Source: Eubacteriales bacterium
GTDB lineage: Bacteria > Bacillota > Clostridia > Christensenellales > SZUA-584
Direction of reading: 5' to 3'
DNA length: 14,808 bases
Assembly (NCBI GenBank): GCA_028711205.1
Contig: JAQTSP010000032.1
Span: forward strand, 1-14,808
Shown here: positions 5,910-14,024 of the stretch, in pieces
Numbering within the stretch: the stretch's first letter is position 1
How the letters are laid out: every line of letters begins with the position of its first letter
The notes under the pieces: generated by a model
What the model was told of the DNA's origin: nothing
The model's input: the letters and a program-made list of their open reading frames with translations, nothing else
The model's database searches: none
Position numbers and translations under genes: made by a program

Positions 5910-7700
5910 ATGGATATTTTCCGTTCCCATGTGCTTGTTTGCGGCGGTACGGGATGCACTTCATCCGATTCGCTGAAAATAATAGATAAAATGAACGAAG
6001 AGATAACAAAAGCCGGCCTGGAAAAAGAAGTCAAAGTGGTCAAGACCGGCTGTTTCGGGCTTTGCGAGGTCGGGCCCATCGTTATCGTCTATCCCGAAGG
6101 ATGCTTTTATTCAAGAGTCAAAGTCGACGACGTGGCAGAGATCGTGAGCGAGCATCTGCTCAAGGGAAGGATTGTCAAAAGGCTGCTCTATAAAGAAGCG
6201 GCCGGAGATATTGAGACATCTCTCAATAACGTCGGCTTCTATAAAAAACAGAAACGTGTCGCTCTCCGCAACTGCGGCGTCATCGATCCTGAGAAGATCG
6301 ACGAATACATCGCCTATGACGGATACAAAGCGCTGGGCACTTGCTTAACCCAGTATACGCCCCAGCAGGTGATCGACATCATCAAGGACAGCGGCCTTCG
6401 CGGCCGCGGCGGCGGCGGCTTTTCCACCGGCTTGAAATGGCAGTTCTGCCACAACGAGAAGAACGACCAGAAGTACGTGATCTGCAACGCCGACGAAGGC
6501 GATCCGGGCGCGTTTATGGACAGAAGCGTACTCGAGGGCGATCCGCACGCTGTGCTCGAGGCGATGGCCATTGCCGGTTACGCGATCGGTTCCAATATGG
6601 GTTATATCTACGTCCGTGCAGAGTACCCGATCGCCGTCAAACGCCTTGAGATTGCGATCGGACAGGCAAAGGAATACGGCCTGCTCGGCAAAAACATATT
6701 TGATACAGGTTTCGATTTCGATATCGAGATACGCCTTGGCGCCGGCGCATTCGTGTGCGGCGAAGAAACGGCACTGATGGTTTCTATCGAAGGAAAACGG
6801 GGCGAGCCGACACCAAAACCGCCGTTTCCGGCGCAAAAAGGGCTGTTCGGCAAACCGACGATCATCAACAACGTTGAAACTTTTGCAAACATTTCGCAGA
6901 TAATACTCAAAGGAGCGGATTGGTTCAAGTCGATGGGCACCGAGAAAAGCAAAGGCACAAAAGTGTTCGCGCTTGGCGGAAAGATCAACAACACCGGTCT
7001 TGTCGAGATACCGATGGGCACCACGCTTCGCGAGATCATCTATGATATCGGCGGCGGCATCCCGAGCGGCAAAGCGTTCAAAGCCGCGCAGACAGGCGGC
7101 CCTTCGGGCGGATGTATTCCCGCTTCCCATCTCGATACACCGATTGATTATGACTCGCTCACCGCGATCGGCTCTATGATGGGCAGCGGCGGGCTCATCG
7201 TCATGGATGAGGACAACTGCATGGTCGACGTGGCGCGGTTCTTCCTCGACTTCACCGTCGACGAATCGTGCGGCAAATGCCCGCCATGCCGTATCGGCAC
7301 AAAGCGCATGCTCGAGATTTTGGAGCGCATCGTTGCCGGGCAGGGCGAAGACGGCGATATTGAGAAGCTCCAGAAGCTGGGCGAGAACATCAAAAACGCC
7401 GCGCTCTGCGGACTCGGCAAAACGGCGCCGAATCCTGTGCTGTCAACGATCAAATATTTCCGCGACGAGTACGAAGCGCACATATATGACAAGAAGTGCC
7501 CCGCAGGTCACTGCAAGGCGCTTTTGAATTACATCATCGATAAATCAAAGTGCATCGGCTGCAGCGCCTGCGCAAAGGTTTGTCCGGTTGGTGCGATCAC
7601 CGGCAAGATCAAAGAGCCGTTTGAGATCGACCAGAGCAAGTGCATCAAATGCGGCGCCTGCATCGGGAAATGCAAATTCGGCGCGATAGAGAAAAAATAA
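5910..7700 (+). CDS. hydB: Bifurcating [FeFe]-hydrogenase subunit HydB (NuoF-like, FMN/NADH)
   Basis: The 596-residue protein has the full HydB layout. A thioredoxin-like [2Fe-2S] domain comes first (C11, C16, C48, C52). The NuoF core follows, with the NADH-binding glycine loop GRGGGGF at 165-171 and the FMN-binding NADEGDPGAF at 193-202. A [4Fe-4S] site is formed by ESCGKCPPC (C454/457/460) with C500. A C-terminal two-cluster ferredoxin domain uses C548/551/554/558 and C578/581/584/588. In HydABC this subunit exchanges electrons with NAD(H) and, from work on related enzymes, is where bifurcation occurs. AAGGAGG at 5894-5900 sets the start. It sits 15 bases before hydA. Confidence 0.95.
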   Translation: MDIFRSHVLVCGGTGCTSSDSLKIIDKMNEEITKAGLEKEVKVVKTGCFGLCEVGPIVIVYPEGCFYSRVKVDDVAEIVSEHLLKGRIVKRLLYKEAAGDIETSLNNVGFYKKQKRVALRNCGVIDPEKIDEYIAYDGYKALGTCLTQYTPQQVIDIIKDSGLRGRGGGGFSTGLKWQFCHNEKNDQKYVICNADEGDPGAFMDRSVLEGDPHAVLEAMAIAGYAIGSNMGYIYVRAEYPIAVKRLEIAIGQAKEYGLLGKNIFDTGFDFDIEIRLGAGAFVCGEETALMVSIEGKRGEPTPKPPFPAQKGLFGKPTIINNVETFANISQIILKGADWFKSMGTEKSKGTKVFALGGKINNTGLVEIPMGTTLREIIYDIGGGIPSGKAFKAAQTGGPSGGCIPASHLDTPIDYDSLTAIGSMMGSGGLIVMDEDNCMVDVARFFLDFTVDESCGKCPPCRIGTKRMLEILERIVAGQGEDGDIEKLQKLGENIKNAALCGLGKTAPNPVLSTIKYFRDEYEAHIYDKKCPAGHCKALLNYIIDKSKCIGCSACAKVCPVGAITGKIKEPFEIDQSKCIKCGACIGKCKFGAIEKK

Positions 7701-7715
7701 AGGAAGGAGCAGATT

Positions 7716-9455
7716 ATGATATCTTTAATAATAGATGGAATTAAAGTCGAAGTGCCGGAAAATACAACGGTGCTTCAAGCGGCAAGAAAAGCGAATATCA
7801 AAATCCCGACACTGTGTTACCTCGAAGGCATCAACGCGATCGGCGCCTGCCGCATGTGCCTTGTTGAGATGATCGAAGGCGGAAGAGGCCTTCAGGCTTC
7901 GTGCGTGCTTCCCGCAGCAAACGGCATGGTTGTATCCACAAAATCCAAAGCTGTGCAGGACGCGCGAAAGGTCAATTTGGAGCTGATACTCTCCAACCAT
8001 GATAAAAGGTGCTTAAGCTGTGTCAGAAACCGCAACTGCGAGCTGCAGAAAATCTGCGAGGAACTTGGCGTCGAGGACGTCTCTTACGAAGGCGCGAGCG
8101 TGGACAGGCCTCTCGATATGATGTCCCCTTCTATCGTACGCGACCCCAACAAATGCATACTTTGCAGACGCTGCGTCGCGGTATGCAACAACGTACAGAA
8201 GGTCGGCGCGGTCGGCGCAACGCAGAGAGGGTTCAAGACGATCGTCGAGCCGGTATTCGGCAAATCATTAAACGACGTGCTTTGCATCAACTGCGGTCAG
8301 TGCATCACCGCGTGCCCGGTCGGCGCGCTGTATGAGAAGAGCGAGATCGACAACGTCTGGGCTGCGCTGGGTGATAAGTCAAAATATGTGGTCGTACAGA
8401 CGGCGCCCGCTGTCCGTTTCGGACTGGGCGAAGAATTCGGTATCCCGTCCGGCAACAGCGTCACCGGAAAGATGGCCACGGCGCTTCACCGTATCGGCTT
8501 TGACAAGGTATTCGATACCGATTTCGCGGCCGATCTCACCATCATGGAAGAGGGTACGGAGCTCCTCTCGCGCATCAATAACGGCGGCAAGCTGCCGATG
8601 ATCACGTCATGCAGCCCCGGATGGATCAAATACTGCGAGCTGTTCTTCCCTGATTTTCTTGATAACCTGTCGACCTGCAAATCTCCCCATGAGATGGAGG
8701 GCGCGCTCATCAAATCGTACTACGCGCAGAAGATGGGCATCGATCCAAAGAGTATATATGTGGTGTCGATCATGCCATGCACCGCGAAGAAGTTTGAGAA
8801 GGAAAGAGAAGAACTCGTCAACGACGGCCTGCCCAATGTGGACGCCGTACTGACAACAAGAGAACTGGCGCGCATGATCAAACAGTCCAACATCGATTTT
8901 GCGAACCTGCCTGAAGAGGATTTCGACAGAATGCTCGGCGAATCGACCGGTGCGGCCGTCATATTCGGCGCGACAGGCGGCGTCATGGAAGCGGCGCTTC
9001 GTACCGTTGCCGACATACTGACCGGTGAAGACTTAAAAGACATCGATTACAAGGCTGTCAGAGGTATCGAGGGCGTCAAAGAGGCGACGGTCAGCGTGGC
9101 CGGCATGGATCTCAACGTCGCGGTCGCAAACGGCACGGGCAACGCCAAAAAACTGCTCGAGGCGGTCAGAGCGGGCGAAAAGAACTATCACTTCATCGAG
9201 ATCATGGGATGCCCGGGCGGCTGCGTTACGGGCGGCGGACAGCCGATCGTGTCCTCTCAGGACAGGATGAACTTTGATCCGAAAGTGCTGCGTGCGAAGG
9301 CGACATATGCTGAAGACGCGAATATGCAGAAGAGAAAGTCACATAAAAACGCGGAAGTCCAGCAGCTGTACAAAGAGTTTCTGGGTGAACCCAACGGCCA
9401 TAAATCGCATGAACTGCTGCACACGCATTATCACCAAAGACCGAAATATAAATAG
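7716..9455 (+). CDS. hydA: Bifurcating [FeFe]-hydrogenase catalytic subunit HydA
   Basis: The 579-residue protein has the M3-type layout: a [2Fe-2S] domain (C34, C45, C48, C63), a His-Cys [4Fe-4S] site (H95, C99, C102, C108), two [4Fe-4S] motifs (C147/150/153/157 and C190/193/196/200), the H-cluster domain, and a C-terminal small-subunit-like tail ending HELLHTHYH. The H-cluster loops are TSCSPGW (297-303), MPCTAKKFE (C355) and EIMGCPGGCVTGGGQP (C499, C503). Residue 300, a cysteine ligand in the clostridial enzyme CpI, is serine here. It makes or uses H2 at the di-iron site in the cytoplasm. It lacks the extra C-terminal [2Fe-2S] domain of the longer Thermotoga protein. AGGAAGGAG at 7701-7709 precedes the start. 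No maturase genes are in the window. Confidence 0.95.
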   Translation: MISLIIDGIKVEVPENTTVLQAARKANIKIPTLCYLEGINAIGACRMCLVEMIEGGRGLQASCVLPAANGMVVSTKSKAVQDARKVNLELILSNHDKRCLSCVRNRNCELQKICEELGVEDVSYEGASVDRPLDMMSPSIVRDPNKCILCRRCVAVCNNVQKVGAVGATQRGFKTIVEPVFGKSLNDVLCINCGQCITACPVGALYEKSEIDNVWAALGDKSKYVVVQTAPAVRFGLGEEFGIPSGNSVTGKMATALHRIGFDKVFDTDFAADLTIMEEGTELLSRINNGGKLPMITSCSPGWIKYCELFFPDFLDNLSTCKSPHEMEGALIKSYYAQKMGIDPKSIYVVSIMPCTAKKFEKEREELVNDGLPNVDAVLTTRELARMIKQSNIDFANLPEEDFDRMLGESTGAAVIFGATGGVMEAALRTVADILTGEDLKDIDYKAVRGIEGVKEATVSVAGMDLNVAVANGTGNAKKLLEAVRAGEKNYHFIEIMGCPGGCVTGGGQPIVSSQDRMNFDPKVLRAKATYAEDANMQKRKSHKNAEVQQLYKEFLGEPNGHKSHELLHTHYHQRPKYK

Positions 9456-9464
9456 CCATACGAG

Positions 9465-9493
9465 AACAGCCCCGGGTTATCCGGGGCTGTTTT
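9465..9493 (+). terminator. Strong intrinsic terminator of the hyd operon
   Basis: A perfect 11-bp GC-rich stem (AACAGCCCCGG at 9465-9475, CCGGGGCTGTT at 9481-9491) closes a 5-nt loop and runs into TTTT on the plus strand. It lies between two convergent genes. The reverse strand lacks a clean T-run, so it mainly serves the hyd operon. Confidence 0.85.
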
Positions 9494-9531
9494 GCATTGT
9501 GATGTCTTATATCCGTTTTTTCTCTCTCAAC

Positions 9532-10707
9532 TCATCCGATCGTCGTGGCCTTGCCGCCCGCGACCGCGGCGTCAATCATGCCGCCGATATCAAGCTTCTC
9601 CTCCGCCTTATCTATCTCGCTCATTCGCGGTTTTGTGACGGGGTGCTTCGGCACAAACACGGTGCAGCAGTCTTCATACGGCAATATCGACGTTTTGAAC
9701 GTGCCGTATTTTTCCGCCAGCTCGGTGATCTCGATCTTGTCCATACCGACGAGCGGCCTGAGTACCGGCAAATCGACCGCGTTGTTCGTGACCGCAAGGC
9801 TCTCGAGCGTCTGGCTCGCGACCTGCCCCACGCTCTCCCCCGTCACCAGCGCCAGGCATTTATCGGCCTTCGCGATACGCTCTGCGATGCGCATCATAAA
9901 CCGCCGCATCAGCACCGTCAGATAGTCGGGCGGACATTGTTCGTATAACGTGGTCTGTATATCCGTAAAGCGTATCACGTGCAGCCGGATTTCCCCCGTA
10001 TACCGCGCCATGATACGGGCCAGATCAAACACCTTATCGAGCGCCTTGTCGCTCGTATATGGAAAGCTCTCGAAATGCACCGCAGAGAGCGCCACGCCGC
10101 GTTTCGCGATCATGCAGCCGGCGACAGGGCTATCGATACCGCCCGAGAGCAGCAGCGCCGCTCTGCCGTTGCAGCCGACCGGCATGCCGCCCGGTCCTTT
10201 GATGATCCGTGTAAAACAATAGGCCATGTCGCGCATCTCGATATACGCCGTGATCTCGGGATCAGTAAGGTCGACCTTAAGGCCGCCGACGCGCTCCAGT
10301 ATCACGCCGCCCGCCGCCGCCGCCATCTTCATCGACGGCAACGGGAAACTCTTGTCCGCGCGCTTTACGTCGACTTTGAAACGCACCGTCTCCCTCTCGT
10401 ATCTCATTCTTTCATATTTTACCAGATCAGCAAGCACGTCCGCCGCTTTTTCAAAATCCTGCTCGAGACGTACGGCCGGGCTGAACGAATGGATGCCGAA
10501 AACGTACTTCAGCGCCTCCAGCGCCTGGCCAAGCTGCGCGTCACTGACTCCTTCCACATACAGGCGGCTCTCCCCGCGCCTGACGACGGCGCCGTCGATG
10601 TGACGCAGCGCTTCCGCCGCGTTTTTGACCAGCGCCTTTTCGAAGTAAGGGCGGTTAAGGCCTTTCAGGTGTATTTCCGCGTATCTGATAATAATCACGT
10701 TTTCCAT
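9532..10707 (-). CDS. thiI: tRNA 4-thiouridine synthase ThiI
   Basis: The 391-residue protein has the N-terminal ferredoxin-like and THUMP RNA-binding region (about 1-170) and a PP-loop ATP-pyrophosphatase domain with SGGIDSP at 188-194. It has the family stretches FPYTSDKA, LVTGESVGQVASQTLESL and PYEDCCTVF (C347/C348). It uses ATP to activate tRNA uridine 8 and a persulfide sulfur to make 4-thiouridine; some ThiI proteins also help thiazole synthesis. It lacks the rhodanese tail of the E. coli enzyme, as is usual in Gram-positives, so the adjacent desulfurase should donate sulfur directly. The ATG at 10707 follows the nifS stop by one base (TAG C ATG). A TTG at 10722 is possible but lies only one base after AGGAGG. 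Confidence 0.93.
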   Translation of the reverse strand: MENVIIIRYAEIHLKGLNRPYFEKALVKNAAEALRHIDGAVVRRGESRLYVEGVSDAQLGQALEALKYVFGIHSFSPAVRLEQDFEKAADVLADLVKYERMRYERETVRFKVDVKRADKSFPLPSMKMAAAAGGVILERVGGLKVDLTDPEITAYIEMRDMAYCFTRIIKGPGGMPVGCNGRAALLLSGGIDSPVAGCMIAKRGVALSAVHFESFPYTSDKALDKVFDLARIMARYTGEIRLHVIRFTDIQTTLYEQCPPDYLTVLMRRFMMRIAERIAKADKCLALVTGESVGQVASQTLESLAVTNNAVDLPVLRPLVGMDKIEITELAEKYGTFKTSILPYEDCCTVFVPKHPVTKPRMSEIDKAEEKLDIGGMIDAAVAGGKATTIG

Positions 10708-10708
10708 G

Positions 10709-11827
10709 CTATCTTCTGCCAAACCTCCTCAGCTTTTTCACCTCATAACCGATCTCTTCAAGGCATACCGCAAGCTCATGCGCGGTGTTCAAGGCCGAAA
10801 GGCTGATCCGCACCGCGCCTTTGGCGCTGCTTTTACCCACACCGCACGCGGTAAGAACGCGGCTCAGCTTGCCGCGCGAGCATGCTGCGCCCGTCCCAAT
10901 GTATATGCCTTTTTCTCCAAGCGCCCGCACCAGCACCTCTGCCCGCACACCCGGAAACGAGACACTGACGATATGCGGCACTTTTATGTCGGGCAGATTG
11001 ACCTCGGCACCGTCGATGGCTGACAGCCCTTCTAAGAGCTTTTTATGCAGGCCGTTAACGATCTCCAGCGCCGCCGAAAAACCGTCACGTCCGCGCTCGA
11101 GCGCTTCATAAAACGCCTGTATGCCAAGCGTATTCTCGGTGCCCGGCCTCAGCGCGTATTCCTGGTCTCCGCCGAAATGGAGACGTATCGGCGCTTTGTT
11201 GTTGCTGTAAAGCAGCGCTCCCGTTCCTTTCAGCGCATGTATCTTATGCGCGCTGACGGTGTAATAATCGACGCCGCTTTTTGAAAGGTCAATCCCCGTC
11301 TTAAACAGCGCCTGAACGCCGTCCGAATGAAACGCGGCGTTTTGGTTTTTCGCCTTGACCGCGCCGCATATCGCGTGGATATCGTTTTGCGCGCCCGTCT
11401 CGTTATTGACGTGCATGATGCTGACCAGCGCGGTGTCGGAGCGTACCAGCGCCGCCACATCTTCCGCCTCAATACAAAAACCGTTTGGCCTGACGTAGTC
11501 CACCTGTGCACCCATCGTCTCAAGGTATCTGAACGTCTCGTATACACAAGGGTGCTCGATGGCGCTGGTGATATAATGCGCGCCCTTTTTATACGCCGAC
11601 AGTATCGCCATATTGTTCGCTTCCGTACCGCCCGATGTAAATATACAGCCGCCGTCAAAGCCGGTGACATCACACAGCGCCTGCCTGGTTTTCTTCATCT
11701 CCAGAAAAACGGCTTCTGCCGGAGCATAGGCGGCAGATGGGTTATACCACGCCGTTTTTATATGCGAAACCAACGTTTTGTCAATGAGCGGCTGTGTCGT
11801 CGCGGCATTGTCAAGATATATTTTCAA
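10709..11827 (-). CDS. NifS/IscS-like cysteine desulfurase
   Basis: The 372-residue protein is a class V aminotransferase-fold, PLP-dependent desulfurase. It has YLDNAATT at the N-terminus, TSGGTEANN, H92 in the IEHP motif that stacks on PLP, HSDGVQ, and the PLP lysine K195 in VSAHKIHALKG. The mobile-loop catalytic cysteine is C316 in GTGAACSRG. It takes sulfur from cysteine as a persulfide. Direct coupling to thiI suggests it is the dedicated donor for tRNA thiolation, like the nifZ-thiI pair in Bacillus subtilis. Supply to Fe-S clusters cannot be excluded. The start is a TTG at 11827, ten bases after GGAGG; an ATG at 11899 would add 24 residues across the promoter and ribosome site. Confidence 0.92.
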   Translation of the reverse strand: MKIYLDNAATTQPLIDKTLVSHIKTAWYNPSAAYAPAEAVFLEMKKTRQALCDVTGFDGGCIFTSGGTEANNMAILSAYKKGAHYITSAIEHPCVYETFRYLETMGAQVDYVRPNGFCIEAEDVAALVRSDTALVSIMHVNNETGAQNDIHAICGAVKAKNQNAAFHSDGVQALFKTGIDLSKSGVDYYTVSAHKIHALKGTGALLYSNNKAPIRLHFGGDQEYALRPGTENTLGIQAFYEALERGRDGFSAALEIVNGLHKKLLEGLSAIDGAEVNLPDIKVPHIVSVSFPGVRAEVLVRALGEKGIYIGTGAACSRGKLSRVLTACGVGKSSAKGAVRISLSALNTAHELAVCLEEIGYEVKKLRRFGRR

Positions 11828-11867
11828 AAAAATAGTGCCTCCGGTTTCAAAATAGTATATAATGTTT

Positions 11868-11896
11868 ATCATAACATGGAATACGCATTTTTTTAA
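11868..11896 (-). promoter_or_regulatory. Promoter for nifS-thiI
   Basis: On the minus strand an extended -10, TG-T-TATGAT, occupies 11876-11868, with TTAAAA at 11896-11891 as a -35 at 17-base spacing. The predicted start near 11861 gives a leader of about 34 bases before the TTG start. The GGAGG site is at 11842-11838. Confidence 0.5.
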
Positions 11897-11918
11897 CATT
11901 TTTTAATCGGTTGCGTAT
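11881..11918. repeat. Inverted repeat spanning the divergent promoters
   Basis: ATACGCA at 11881-11887 and TGCGTAT at 11912-11918 form a perfect 7-bp inverted repeat. The arm centres are 31 bp apart, about three helical turns. One arm lies in the spacer of the nifS promoter and the other touches the -10 of the zinc-ribbon gene. It could be an operator for a dimeric regulator or chance. Confidence 0.4.
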
Positions 11919-11921
11919 AAA
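11893..11921 (+). promoter_or_regulatory. Promoter for the zinc-ribbon protein gene
   Basis: TTAACA (11893-11898), 17 bases, TATAAA (11916-11921) is a good housekeeping-sigma match, five of six at each box. Transcription would start near 11928, just before the GGAGG at 11936-11940. The -35 overlaps that of the divergent nifS promoter. Confidence 0.65.
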
Positions 11922-11945
11922 ACTTTGGACCTAATGGAGGACTTT

Positions 11946-13964
11946 ATGGATAAGTGTCCAAATTGCGGTAACAAACTCAGCAATATCGACGTGCTATGCC
12001 CAAGGTGCGGCGCGGTTGTTGAAGTCGTTCAGATAAAGAACAGCGGTTCTTCAACCCCGCCTGTATCGGAAAGTCATATGAACGGTATAAACCAGGGTGA
12101 AAAGAAAGATTTCCCGAAAGAATTCCCCAATTTGATCGTATACAACGATGACCTTCCGCCGGAAGGCATGCTGGGCGAAGATGAAGATTTATCTCCGGGC
12201 TCTGATGCCGACGCCGGCAATGATATCATAAATGGCCATCATGACGCGGACGTTGAACCCGCTGAAAGCGAGGATTTTCCTGAACAGCACGACGACGCCG
12301 TTGATTTGCCGGATGAAAACGAGATGTCAGACGAGGGCACATATTCAAACGATTACCTGGAAACGATTAAGAACATGCCGCTGCCGGAGGTCGACAGCGT
12401 TGACGACTTTGACCCGGAAGAATTCATGCGCGAATACAGACGAAACAGAAACGCGTATAACCATATACCCGCCGAGGGAGGCGCGGATGGCCAAGACAGC
12501 GCTGATAAAAAGTTTCTTGAACTCGAGGAAATAGGCGCGGCACACGAAGACGCGGACGATACGCCCGAGCCTGACATGGCCGAAGAATCACAGCCGCAGG
12601 CCGATGACGTCCCTTTGCAGGAAAACGAAAGCGATACGCAATCCGAAGAAGATGATACGCCAAACGAGGCCGTACCGGCCAGCCTGCCGTATAAAAAACA
12701 GAGGCGCAGGCCGCTTCCCTTACTGCTTGCTGTTTTGATCTGGGTGGCCGTAACGGGCGCGCTGTTTTACGGTTTTGTTTTGCTCGACCGTCATGTGACC
12801 GATACCTATGGCGGATACGATGAATTTTTCTACGAAATTTCTGACGGCAAGATCGATCTTGACACAAACGCCGCGTATCTGAAATCCGTTGATTTTTCCG
12901 TCAGCGAAGCCCAAACCGATGACGGCGGTTATGCGCATATCTATTCGATCGGCACGCCCGACGGCGTCAGCGTCAACGTACTGCCTATGGGCGTTGCATA
13001 TAATCTGACTGACGGCAGCGCGGATATCCTCATCCCGGATCAGACACTTTTCCAGTCGTTTGGCACGGTCACCTATGAAAGTCCGTACCTGACAAGCGAC
13101 GTCGTTTTTGAGATCATCACCAGCGAATCGTCATACGCGTATACTGTCGATGGCCTGGCTCTTTTTTTATATGCAAGCGAATATTCAAGACAGCAGCCTT
13201 TGCAGTCGATATCGACGACTTCCGAGGAAACCGTGGATATCGAGCTCGTTGCCGCGCCTGAATCAGTCGTTTATATCAACTGCAGCGATTATACGGATAT
13301 CGTCGACGCGGAGGGACACCTTTTTGTCTCGCTGTCTCTGGTTCTTGGAGAAAACACGATAACCGTCGATATCATGCAGCCCGGCAGGACGGCGAAAAGA
13401 GATACGTTTACTGTGATCAGGCAGGAGACGCAGACCACGCTGATACCCGATACCGATTATCTGCGTATTTACAACGACGCTTTTACATGCTATGGCACGA
13501 CGGACGCGGATGCCCGTGTCGTAGCGCAGATCGATGCAGACGCGGTATTCACCGCCGAGGTGACTGCCGACGGCAGCTATACCCTTGTATGCACTGTGCA
13601 GGAATACGGCCTGCATGACGTTATAATCACCGCAACGGGTGATGACAAAGCAGAAGCGTCCGTGACGATCGGCGTCGAGCTTGTGCCCGAGCTGACCGCT
13701 TTTTCGGCCGAGGCAAGGGAACTCACTACCGATGATATACTCTCAAGCGCCGAAACGCTGCAGAACATTCCCGTCAAGGTCACAGGCCGCGCAAAAGACA
13801 TTTCTTTCAGCGGCAGCACACAGAGTTTCACGCTCTATACGGATGACGGAGACCTTCCCTGTTATTATCACGGTACCACAACGCTTGAGGAAGGCGAAGC
13901 CTACACGCTGTACGGTATGTATGACGTCGCCGCTTCCGCATTTTATACGATGTACGTCGCATAA
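11946..13964 (+). CDS. Zinc-ribbon, single-pass membrane protein with large extracellular part
   Basis: The 672-residue protein starts with a zinc ribbon (C4, C7, C18, C21). A long acidic, disordered linker follows (about 40-245, rich in Asp and Glu), then a KKQRRR stop signal and one membrane segment at about 257-280, so the N-terminus should be cytoplasmic. The exterior part (about 281-672) is beta-rich. It includes two probable Ig-like sandwiches, one with a DAEGHLFVSLSLVLGENTI stretch typical of bacterial Ig-like repeats. A last domain, from about VKVTGRAKDISF to the end, has an OB-like pattern. The plan resembles TcaA/YvbJ-type proteins in outline only. Function is unknown. The ATG at 11946 follows GGAGG by five bases; a TTG at 11925 is upstream of that site and unlikely. 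Confidence 0.8.
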   Translation: MDKCPNCGNKLSNIDVLCPRCGAVVEVVQIKNSGSSTPPVSESHMNGINQGEKKDFPKEFPNLIVYNDDLPPEGMLGEDEDLSPGSDADAGNDIINGHHDADVEPAESEDFPEQHDDAVDLPDENEMSDEGTYSNDYLETIKNMPLPEVDSVDDFDPEEFMREYRRNRNAYNHIPAEGGADGQDSADKKFLELEEIGAAHEDADDTPEPDMAEESQPQADDVPLQENESDTQSEEDDTPNEAVPASLPYKKQRRRPLPLLLAVLIWVAVTGALFYGFVLLDRHVTDTYGGYDEFFYEISDGKIDLDTNAAYLKSVDFSVSEAQTDDGGYAHIYSIGTPDGVSVNVLPMGVAYNLTDGSADILIPDQTLFQSFGTVTYESPYLTSDVVFEIITSESSYAYTVDGLALFLYASEYSRQQPLQSISTTSEETVDIELVAAPESVVYINCSDYTDIVDAEGHLFVSLSLVLGENTITVDIMQPGRTAKRDTFTVIRQETQTTLIPDTDYLRIYNDAFTCYGTTDADARVVAQIDADAVFTAEVTADGSYTLVCTVQEYGLHDVIITATGDDKAEASVTIGVELVPELTAFSAEARELTTDDILSSAETLQNIPVKVTGRAKDISFSGSTQSFTLYTDDGDLPCYYHGTTTLEEGEAYTLYGMYDVAASAFYTMYVA

Positions 13965-13979
13965 AAACTTTTAATGAAT

Positions 13980-14013
13980 AAAGGCGCTTCGCATATCGCA
14001 AAACGCCTTTTAT
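13980..14013. terminator. Bidirectional terminator between convergent genes
   Basis: A 7-bp stem (AAAGGCG at 13980-13986, CGCCTTT at 14004-14010) with a 17-nt loop is followed by T-rich sequence on the plus strand. The mirror arrangement on the minus strand also gives a short T-run. It separates the zinc-ribbon gene from clpX. The stem is short, so efficiency is uncertain. Confidence 0.6.
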
Positions 14014-14024
14014 ATTGCACTTTA

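Noticed and set aside
6345..7130. Long open frame antisense to hydB (261 codons)
   Set aside because: It mirrors the codon pattern of hydB on the other strand, has no domain resemblance and no ribosome site. Similar antisense frames opposite ThiI (9979-10806) and the ATPase (4957-5439) were dropped for the same reason.
11925..11945. Upstream TTG start for the zinc-ribbon protein
   Set aside because: It lies before the GGAGG at 11936-11940 and close to the predicted transcription start. The ATG at 11946 has correct spacing and puts the zinc ribbon at the N-terminus.
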